DNA of 10,209 bases from an uncultured Eubacteriales bacterium (lineage in GTDB: Bacteria; Bacillota; Clostridia; Oscillospirales; Oscillospiraceae), in the NCBI GenBank assembly GCA_949744025.1, contig CATJWA010000160.1, positions 1 to 10,209 on the forward strand, written 5' to 3'. The notes beneath the pieces were generated by a model, which was not told the DNA's origin, ran no database searches, and saw only the letters and a program-made list of their open reading frames with translations. A program made the position numbers and the translations under genes. Within the stretch, counting starts at the first letter, position 1. Every line of letters starts with the position of its first letter. This document shows positions 1-5,417 of this stretch, piece by piece.

Positions 1-241
1 TAACAAAGCCGAGAGCAAAGCCCAGCGCCACGGAAATCATACTGCTTGCAAAGTCACCCCAGAGCGCCTCGCGCTCTATCATTGTTTTCATGCCATCCAG
101 CACGGCCGGCAGGAAGGGGAAGCTGCGTCCTGTCCTTGCGCCGATAGAGAGCAGGTACCACACTATAAACGCCACAATCAGGGAAATGAGCAACCAGACC
201 TTGTCGTTGATTGTTATCTTCCTCTTGCCCTTTGTTTCCAT
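1..241 (-). CDS. ABC transporter permease, taurine/sulfonate/nitrate (SsuC/TauC) type, N-terminal fragment
   Basis: Inner-membrane subunit of an ABC importer; only the first 80 codons are inside the window and the gene continues past the left edge. The protein starts with a short basic stretch (METKGKRK), then one hydrophobic membrane segment at about residues 16-33. A region around 41-80 follows, with the FP-FLPAV, D-F-A-S-S and ALGFALGF pattern that precedes the permease core in the SsuC/TauC/NrtB family. The chosen ATG has an AGGAAGGGG Shine-Dalgarno about 5 bases upstream. An in-frame ATG 31 codons earlier exists, but it has a poor ribosome site and would add a strongly basic, unfamiliar leader. 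The gene lies 122 bases downstream of the LarA-like gene, same strand, with no convincing terminator between, so it could be the distal part of that operon or start its own transporter operon. The family covers sulfonates, nitrate, cyanate, pyrimidine precursors and others; the substrate cannot be told here. Confidence 0.75.
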   Translation of the reverse strand, partial: METKGKRKITINDKVWLLISLIVAFIVWYLLSIGARTGRSFPFLPAVLDGMKTMIEREALWGDFASSMISVALGFALGFV

Positions 242-363
242 AAGACCCCTTCCTTTTCTCGTTTTTAAGCTGCGCGGAAGTTGTTGCCGATATTTCGCCT
301 CCCTATTTTTCATATTTGCCTTGGGATTCAGCATCCGTCTGTTCGCGGTCCCCCCGCCGTTTT

Positions 364-1833
364 TTACCGGCCGTTCGTCCCGTCATAGGGCTCATCCTTC
401 ATGCACAGGTGCACCGCGCCTATCTTAAATGTCTTAGGCAAGGCCAGAATGCTCGGATTGTCGCCCACATATTTCTTCTTCGCGTCTGCCAGGGCCTCCT
501 CGAAGGTTGCTCGTGTTTTCAGCCCCATCCCCCGGGCAATTCCCGGCTCCTGGGCTCCGACGATGTAGATTGCAGAGGTGTTCATCTCCGCAATGTGGCC
601 GCAGCTCATCATGGAAAATCCGTGGAATGGGTGGAAAGCGTTGCAGAAGCGGTATTTGCGGATATACTCCTCGTTGGTGGCAAAATACTCGCCGTAGCGG
701 TTCATGTCAGGCAGTATATTCATATGGTCATGCTGGAACATCTCGTAGAGCTCGCGCAGGTAGGGCCAGCGCTCGTCGTGGAAATAGCCGTTGCAGATTG
801 ACGAGCAGATAATAACGCAGTTGTCCTTCATAACGCGCTTATGGCGTATAACCTGCGCGGACAGGGCCTGCATCATCTGTATGGGGTTGGTGCCCATGCC
901 GTCGCCGTAGTGGAAAGCCTGGGGCATACCGAACACCATCACGTCGTATTTCTTCTCCGCCCATGGCACGTAGGTGCGTTTGTCTGCAACCTCCCAGGAA
1001 ACCGGCATCATTTCCCTGGCATAGCCTGAGAAAATCGCTATCTGGCGGGAATATGTATCCAGCACCGCGTCACAGCAGAAGAATGGGTGTCCCATCTTCT
1101 CCTCCATGTGCATCCCTATTTCGTCAAATTTCGTGCGCATGAGGTTTCTGCCCGACACGGGCGTAAAATCCGGACGGTGCATCACGTCGGGGACGTGGTG
1201 GCTGGCGATGCTCCGCCAGTGGGTTATGCCGGTGGCACAGTGCTTGTAGCCTCCAGAGTAACCGCCGTAGGGGTTGCCCTGTGTGTGTCCGATAAGAATC
1301 GGAATATCGCACTCAAAGACATATTTGTTCATCAGCACGGGGTCCCCCCTCGGGGTCTTGCCCAGGTCGACCATGTGCTCGGGGTCCTCGCTGTCGTGAC
1401 TGGTTATCTGGTTGGTATAGTAAAACTCATTAAAAAGCTTCTCACCCAATATCTGCTTCATCTCGCCGACCGTGGCGCGCGGGTGCAGGCCGTTGGAAAA
1501 CAGCAGCAGTATGTCCTTTTTGTCAACGCCGGCGGAGTACAGCTCGTCAAGGCAGGCCCGAATTGACACCTTGCGGTGGCTGGTTCCCTGGCAGCCGCCC
1601 TTGACTATGTCGGGTATTACGAACACAACGGTTTTACCCGGTCCGGCCAGCTCCTTGAGCGCCGGCATACCTATCGGCTGTCGTATGCTCTCCATCGTCG
1701 CGGCGTACAGGCTGTCCCAGTCCTGCGTCAGGCACGGCGGGTCCGGCACCGTCTCGCCGGGAATAAAAACGTCCGTATTGTCCGGCAGCTCTGCGCTCAT
1801 AAGGCCGTGGCCGTATTCAAAATCAAGCTTCAT
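364..1833 (-). CDS. LarA-family nickel-pincer-dependent racemase/epimerase (DUF2088), substrate unknown
   Basis: Predicted cytoplasmic enzyme of the lactate racemase superfamily, which moves a hydride to and from a 2-hydroxy acid or related substrate using a nickel-pincer nucleotide covalently held by lysine. At 489 aa it is longer than classical LarA (about 425). Visible family residues: D75 in PDIVK, H117 in NGLHPRAT, H183 in IGHTQG, K197 in GGYSGGYK (cofactor attachment lysine), and H213 in SIASHH. The H117-to-H183 and K197-to-H213 spacings match those of the Lactobacillus enzyme (H108/H174 and K184/H200). The family DxTR arginine is a lysine here (K78). The start follows a GGAGGAAGGAAG ribosome site; a nearer ATG 7 bases upstream is out of frame. 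It is the fourth gene of the aldolase-PFK-TIM cluster, 25 bases after the TIM-like gene. The cofactor biosynthesis genes larB, larC and larE are not in the window. Family assignment is strong; substrate is open (hydroxy acid, aldonate or sugar are all possible). Confidence 0.85.
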   Translation of the reverse strand: MKLDFEYGHGLMSAELPDNTDVFIPGETVPDPPCLTQDWDSLYAATMESIRQPIGMPALKELAGPGKTVVFVIPDIVKGGCQGTSHRKVSIRACLDELYSAGVDKKDILLLFSNGLHPRATVGEMKQILGEKLFNEFYYTNQITSHDSEDPEHMVDLGKTPRGDPVLMNKYVFECDIPILIGHTQGNPYGGYSGGYKHCATGITHWRSIASHHVPDVMHRPDFTPVSGRNLMRTKFDEIGMHMEEKMGHPFFCCDAVLDTYSRQIAIFSGYAREMMPVSWEVADKRTYVPWAEKKYDVMVFGMPQAFHYGDGMGTNPIQMMQALSAQVIRHKRVMKDNCVIICSSICNGYFHDERWPYLRELYEMFQHDHMNILPDMNRYGEYFATNEEYIRKYRFCNAFHPFHGFSMMSCGHIAEMNTSAIYIVGAQEPGIARGMGLKTRATFEEALADAKKKYVGDNPSILALPKTFKIGAVHLCMKDEPYDGTNGR

Positions 1834-1858
1834 CTTTCATCTTCCTTCCTCCCCGCTC

Positions 1859-2695
1859 TCAATGACCGAGGTACAGGCGGATTATCTCAAGGTACTCCTC
1901 GGGATAAAAGCCTATCTCTCCGGCAAAGCGAGTCAGGGCAATAAGTCCGCCGTCAATCTCCTCAATCGAGGCGAGCATCGCGGCGTTGTCAGCCTTCAAC
2001 CCGCCGCCGTACACCACATCCATACCGCCGGTCCGCTCCTTTACAAAGCGCGCTATCTTCGTTATATATGGCTTATCCGCCGGCGTTTTCCCGGGTCCTA
2101 TGGACCATACAGGCTCATAGCCTATAACCACGCGGCTTTTGTCCACACCGTCGAGTCCTGCGTCAAGCTGCTGCCCGAGCACCTTTTCCCACTCCAGCTG
2201 CTCCTCGCTCGTCTCGCCGATGCAGTAAAGGACCGTCAGGCCACGGGCCTGGGCGCATTTTATCTCCTGATTGAGCAGTCGGTTGACCACGGAAAAATCC
2301 GTCACACCGGCCTCGGCCAGAATACCCTTTTTGTCGTTTCTCTCCTCGCAGTGGCCGATAAGCGCAGACTTGCAGCCCATTGCCTTTACAATCGAAGCGG
2401 GACGGTTGCTCGTAAACGCCCCGAAGTTGCCGCCCACGGCGGTGTCCGCGCGGTAAACGCTCTGGCTGCCGAGCTGTACGGAGCTGCCCGCCGACAATGC
2501 CGACACCGCGCCGATAAGCTGCGCCTCCGGCAGATACTGCACAAACTCAACCTCGGCAGGGTCGTATTTTTTCAACGCCTCCTGAGTGCCGGAAACCACT
2601 GCCGCTCCCCATTCCTTCACGGAGGCGAGCCGGTTGACGCCGCCGTATTCCACGGGCACGTCAAAGCGTTTGAGATTCAAGTAAATATGTTTCAT
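1859..2695 (-). CDS. Triose-phosphate isomerase-like protein with altered phosphate loop
   Basis: A TIM-barrel isomerase of 278 aa, probably interconverting a phosphorylated ketose and aldose of three or four carbons. Catalytic residues of triose-phosphate isomerase are present: N7 and K9 near the N-terminus, H115 in LIGHCEER, E194 in GYEPVW followed by the flexible lid SIGPGKTP, and the YGGGLKADN phosphate motif at 229-237. The usual final motif DGxLVGGASL is replaced by DGGLIALTRF (248-257), so the double glycine that binds phosphate is missing. The N-terminal NxK is also followed by RF rather than the usual MN. The open frame extends 37 codons further upstream into the PFK gene, but the ATG at 2695 directly starts the canonical first strand (MKHIYLNLK) and lies 7 bases after the PFK stop, so translation is probably coupled. 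The ribosome site is weak (AAAGTGAG). It could be housekeeping TIM or a specialised isomerase like the tetrulose-phosphate TpiA2/EryH type; I favour the latter, not firmly. Confidence 0.85.
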   Translation of the reverse strand: MKHIYLNLKRFDVPVEYGGVNRLASVKEWGAAVVSGTQEALKKYDPAEVEFVQYLPEAQLIGAVSALSAGSSVQLGSQSVYRADTAVGGNFGAFTSNRPASIVKAMGCKSALIGHCEERNDKKGILAEAGVTDFSVVNRLLNQEIKCAQARGLTVLYCIGETSEEQLEWEKVLGQQLDAGLDGVDKSRVVIGYEPVWSIGPGKTPADKPYITKIARFVKERTGGMDVVYGGGLKADNAAMLASIEEIDGGLIALTRFAGEIGFYPEEYLEIIRLYLGH

Positions 2696-2702
2696 GAGAT
2701 TC

Positions 2703-3866
2703 TCACTTTCTAAGTATCGCGTACTCGGGGAAGCTGTCTCCCATAAGCGGCAGAGCGTAGTCGAAGAATTTATCGGAAATAGCGTTTCCGTCCACAATCC
2801 ATTCAAGGGGGAACTTCTTCTCCGCGTTTGCCACGCCGGCCAGCGGCGTGAGAAACAGGCTGCTCGAGTATTTATCCCCGCGCTCAGCCTTTATCGCGGC
2901 CATATATCCGCTTTCGCCGGCCAGCGCTGATTCCACGGCAAATTTGCCAACGGCATAGGCCTCCTCTCGGTCCGTCTCAGAGACATATGGTATGCTCGCC
3001 CGTCCTAAAAGACCCGGCTTCTCCGCGCGGGATTTTAAGCCCAACTTCTGAATTATCAAATCTGAAATGTGCTGCGCCGTGCCGCCCGGCACGGTGTGGC
3101 CGAAGCCGTCCACTATTCCGGTGTCCGCCAGCGGCCTGCCGTCCAGCCCGCGGATACCCTCGCTCACTGTTACGAGCAGCCCCCTCCCCCTGGCGTACCG
3201 GCGTTCAATCTCCCCGAGCATCGCGTCAACGTCCACGGGGACCTCCGGCAGATACGTCATGACCTCACAGTCAGTCAGACGTGCGGCCATGGCGGACGCG
3301 GCTGTGACCCAACCGGCGTTGCGGCCCATGAGTTCGAGCACCACCACGTGTATCGGCAGGCCCGAGGCGTCCAGCGCCAGCTCTGCGGCCGACAGCGCCG
3401 CGTACCGCGCCGCTGAGCCGAAGCCGGGGCAGTGGTCTGTCACCTCAAGGTCGTTGTCCATCGTCTTGGGTATACCGATGACGCGCAGGTCCAGACCCTC
3501 GGCCTTTGCCAGCTCATTTACCTTGTTGCAGGTATCCATGGAGTCGTTGCCGCCGTTGTAGAAAAAGCAGTCTATGCCGAATTTATCCAGAGTTTTAAGC
3601 GCTGTGGGATAGTCCGCGTCCGTGAGCTTGCGCCGGCAGGAGCCTATGGCGGAAGCCGGCGTATGGCGCAGGCGCGCTATTGTCTCGGCGGGAACATCCG
3701 TCAGGTCAATCAGGTCGCCGGCTAAAATGCCCTCGGCGCCGAAGCGCGCGGCGTAAATTTTGTCCACGCCTCCGCTCGCTCTTGCGGCCTCAACCACTCC
3801 CTGAAGCGAGCAGTTTATAACCGCCGTAGGGCCTCCGCCGTGGGCGACAAGAATATTCTTTCCCAT
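2703..3866 (-). CDS. 6-phosphofructokinase family protein, probably pyrophosphate-dependent
   Basis: A 387-aa PFKA-family kinase. These enzymes phosphorylate fructose-6-phosphate or a similar ketose phosphate at C1 in the cytoplasm. Motifs in order: nucleotide/pyrophosphate glycine loop GGGPTAVIN (10-18), GSCRRKL (75-81), GGNDSM (105-110), PKTMDND (133-139, catalytic D137), MGRNAGW (180-186), SEG (235-237) and GGTAQH. Asp108 and Lys134 occupy the two positions that are glycines in ATP enzymes (E. coli G104 and G124), which is the established mark of pyrophosphate-dependent enzymes. The start is clear: an AAGGAAGG site lies 8-9 bases upstream inside the aldolase gene, and the aldolase stop and this start share one base (TGATG), so the two are translationally coupled. 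The substrate may be fructose-6-phosphate, tagatose-6-phosphate, sedoheptulose-7-phosphate or another ketose phosphate; the operon context suggests a bisphosphate that feeds the neighbouring aldolase. Confidence 0.9.
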   Translation of the reverse strand: MGKNILVAHGGGPTAVINCSLQGVVEAARASGGVDKIYAARFGAEGILAGDLIDLTDVPAETIARLRHTPASAIGSCRRKLTDADYPTALKTLDKFGIDCFFYNGGNDSMDTCNKVNELAKAEGLDLRVIGIPKTMDNDLEVTDHCPGFGSAARYAALSAAELALDASGLPIHVVVLELMGRNAGWVTAASAMAARLTDCEVMTYLPEVPVDVDAMLGEIERRYARGRGLLVTVSEGIRGLDGRPLADTGIVDGFGHTVPGGTAQHISDLIIQKLGLKSRAEKPGLLGRASIPYVSETDREEAYAVGKFAVESALAGESGYMAAIKAERGDKYSSSLFLTPLAGVANAEKKFPLEWIVDGNAISDKFFDYALPLMGDSFPEYAILRK

Positions 3867-5023
3867 CAGATACCCTTCCTTCTGTAGCGCTCGGCCATCT
3901 CGTCGAGGCTGACATTCTCGATAAGCGGAGCCTTGCCGACACTGTCAAACTCTACTATAAGCGTACCGACAACCTCGCGCACTCCGCGCTCAATGCAGTC
4001 AACTATGCAGCCGACGTCCTCGTCGGGGACGTTGCCGTACATCACCGTGTCCATTATGGGCGGCAGGAATACGCGCGGGTCAAAGGCAGAGGGATTTGCC
4101 AGCAGCAGACGGTAAATCTCACTGACCGAGGTTTTCTCGCGCAGCTCAAGCTCCCTGTTGAACAGCTCGCGCAGGTTGCGCGTGACCGCAAGGCGGATGT
4201 CCGTGTCAACATTTATCTTGCGTATGCCGAGCTTGGAAACCTCCTTTAGCTGCTCCTTCTTTATTCCGTAGGCATCATGTATGTCGCCGCCGAGGGCGTT
4301 TATCTCGCTCACTATGTACTGCGGCACCGTAGACGAGCCGTGGCTTACCAGCGTACCCTCAATGCCCTCGTGGAGCATGCACTCCTTCGTAGCTATTGCT
4401 ATCTCCTTGCGGATAACCGTGTCTTTGCCCTTATTCGCGCCGTGCTTGGTGCCATAGCTTATCGCAAGGGCGTCCACCCCTGTCTGACGGAAAAACTTCA
4501 CCGCATCCATGGGATTTGTGTAAGTGGAGTTCGCCGCAAATACGTGGTCCTCCACTCCTGCGAGCACACCCAGCTCTCCCTCAACCGTCACTCCGCGCTC
4601 GTGCGCGTACTTTACCACCTCGCGGGTGAGCTCAACGTTCTCGTCAAAGGGCAGCGACGAACCGTCAATCATAACCGAGGTGTATCCTCCGGCAATCGCA
4701 GCGGCGCAGGACTCGAAATCCTTTCCGTGGTCAAGGTGCAGCGCCACGGGCACCGGCGAGTCCACCGCGTATTTTTTCACGGCGTTGGCAATGTTCAGCG
4801 CGCCTTTTTTCTTGTCCTCAAGCGTGCCGTTTGCAAAGTCCGTACGCCCCCCCATAAATGCGTTTGCCAGCTCCGCTCCCTGCAATATCGCGGCAGAACG
4901 GAACATCTCGTGTACCTCAATAACAGCCTTTGCCTGACATACCGCGTTTACATTAAAGGCGCCCTGTGCGTAGTTGTATTTCTCCGTCGCATCAAGAATT
5001 GCTTTCATAGGAACAAGGGGCAT
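3866..5023 (-). CDS. Class II ketose-bisphosphate aldolase (fructose/tagatose-bisphosphate aldolase family)
   Basis: Zinc-dependent aldolase cleaving a ketose 1,x-bisphosphate to dihydroxyacetone phosphate and an aldehyde. Family residues are visible: HLDHG (96-100) with catalytic D98 and zinc ligand H99, EGELG near E150, H194 in GTKHGANKG, H228 in VSHGSSTVP, and the substrate-binding strand KINVDTDIR (269-277). At 385 aa it is longer than the usual 285-310 aa enzymes; the excess is mainly a C-terminal part from about residue 300. The usual GGSG loop after the third zinc histidine is GSST here. The frame opens at an ATG at 5038, but I chose the ATG at 5023. A GGAGGT site sits 7 bases before it and overlaps the earlier ATG, and MPLVPMKAIL is the normal family N-terminus. 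It is the first gene of the leftward operon and overlaps the PFK start by one base. Family is sure; the specific bisphosphate is not. Confidence 0.9.
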   Translation of the reverse strand: MPLVPMKAILDATEKYNYAQGAFNVNAVCQAKAVIEVHEMFRSAAILQGAELANAFMGGRTDFANGTLEDKKKGALNIANAVKKYAVDSPVPVALHLDHGKDFESCAAAIAGGYTSVMIDGSSLPFDENVELTREVVKYAHERGVTVEGELGVLAGVEDHVFAANSTYTNPMDAVKFFRQTGVDALAISYGTKHGANKGKDTVIRKEIAIATKECMLHEGIEGTLVSHGSSTVPQYIVSEINALGGDIHDAYGIKKEQLKEVSKLGIRKINVDTDIRLAVTRNLRELFNRELELREKTSVSEIYRLLLANPSAFDPRVFLPPIMDTVMYGNVPDEDVGCIVDCIERGVREVVGTLIVEFDSVGKAPLIENVSLDEMAERYRRKGI

Positions 5024-5030
5024 AACTCTT

Positions 5031-5036
5031 ACCTCC
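5031..5036 (-). promoter_or_regulatory. Ribosome binding site that sets the aldolase start
   Basis: GGAGGT on the minus strand lies 7 bases before the ATG at 5023 and overlaps an earlier in-frame ATG (5038), which itself has no ribosome site. This is why the shorter aldolase is annotated. Confidence 0.8.
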
Positions 5037-5079
5037 ATAACAGCGGCCTTTTGGCCTATTTATTTTTTCATTTAATTAA

Positions 5080-5119
5080 ATTATATATTTAGAATAAATC
5101 AAAAAATCTCCATTTGCAA
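5080..5119 (-). promoter_or_regulatory. Candidate promoter for the leftward aldolase operon
   Basis: On the minus strand a perfect TATAAT -10 lies at 5085-5080, about 57 bases before the aldolase ATG, but it lacks a good -35 at 16-18 bases. An alternative is TTGCAA (5119-5114) with TATTCT (5096-5091) at 17-base spacing. The two overlap, and the sequence alone does not decide which is used. Confidence 0.35.
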
Positions 5120-5242
5120 TTATGAGTGTATACTAAATTTACACCCTTTCTTTATGAAAAACGCATATGCTTACCGTTCTCGTCACGTCATATCCCTGCT
5201 AAAGTTGCACAAATTTTTATACCTTCGTCGAAATCAGCACAG

Positions 5243-5285
5243 AGCCAAATTCATTTTGTACACAATGCACAAAATGAATTTGGCT
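5243..5285. repeat. Perfect 17-bp inverted repeat with 9-base spacer
   Basis: Left arm AGCCAAATTCATTTTGT (5243-5259) and right arm ACAAAATGAATTTGGCT (5269-5285) are exact reverse complements, separated by ACACAATGC. There is no T-run on either side in either direction, so it is not a standard intrinsic terminator. It lies in the divergent region, 132 bases before galK, and could be an operator for a dimeric repressor or a hairpin in the galK leader. It could equally be an inverted duplication with no role, but a perfect 34-base match is unlikely by chance. Confidence 0.85.
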
Positions 5286-5306
5286 GCGACGTCTGGCAGC
5301 CTTATG

Positions 5307-5325
5307 GTAAATTTGAATAATTTAC
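5307..5325. repeat. Operator-like palindrome GTAAATT-N5-AATTTAC
   Basis: GTAAATTTGAATAATTTAC reads as two perfect 7-bp arms around five bases, the typical size of a helix-turn-helix repressor site. The right half continues as AATTTACAC, which recurs at 5136-5144 nearer the leftward operon. It sits 22 bases downstream of the larger inverted repeat and 92 bases upstream of galK. A role in gal regulation is inference. Confidence 0.5.
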
Positions 5326-5405
5326 ACAAGGCAGATTTGTATGTTTCCATCTCTTGCGCTGGGGTGCAAAATTCTGTAAACTTGCTTAGATATATAAAAA
5401 TCAGC

Positions 5406-5412
5406 GAGGTGA
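5406..5412 (+). promoter_or_regulatory. Ribosome binding site that sets the galK start
   Basis: GAGGTGA lies 5 bases before the ATG at 5418. The same frame is open back to an ATG at 5154, but that ATG has no good ribosome site and the intervening 88 codons read through palindromic AT-rich DNA. Confidence 0.8.
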
Positions 5413-5417
5413 GAAAA

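Larger units (their letters stand above)
5024..5417. promoter_or_regulatory. AT-rich divergent intergenic region controlling both operons
   Basis: This 394-base stretch between the divergent aldolase and galK genes has no convincing gene and is much richer in A+T than its flanks, especially 5057-5160. It holds a small GGCC-TTTT-GGCC hairpin (5045-5056) in the aldolase leader, the palindrome TTTAATTAAA (5071-5080), a perfect 17-bp inverted repeat (5243-5285) and a second palindrome (5307-5325). The word AATTTACAC occurs twice in the same orientation (5136-5144 and 5319-5327), and TGCACAAA twice (5206 and 5266). Both operons must be transcribed outward from here. Candidate leftward promoter elements are listed separately. 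For galK, TAGATATATA (5387-5396) resembles a -10 region, but no good -35 was found. An open frame runs from 5154 into galK, but base composition and palindromes argue it is not translated. Confidence 0.7.

Noticed and set aside
345..365. GCGG-TCCCC-CCGC stem followed by six T on the plus strand, terminator-like
   Set aside because: The stem is only four base pairs and no plus-strand gene ends before it. Read on the minus strand, where the genes are, it lacks a following T-run.
1472..2713. Long plus-strand open frame of 413 codons opposite the TIM and LarA genes
   Set aside because: It is antisense to two well-recognised genes, its peptide resembles no family I know, and long antisense frames are common in GC-rich coding DNA.
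2696..2806. Extension of the TIM-like protein by 37 codons into the PFK gene
   Set aside because: The extra peptide is PFK sequence in another frame, and MKHIYLNLK at 2695 matches the normal TIM beginning.
5243..5285. Intrinsic terminator at the 17-bp inverted repeat
   Set aside because: The arms are AT-rich and no T-run follows in either direction, and it lies between divergent promoters where no transcript should end.
5154..5417. N-terminal extension of galactokinase by 88 codons from an ATG at 5154
   Set aside because: The frame is open, but the region is AT-rich, contains the inverted repeat and palindrome, and has no galactokinase-like residues. A GAGGTGA ribosome site directly precedes the ATG at 5418.
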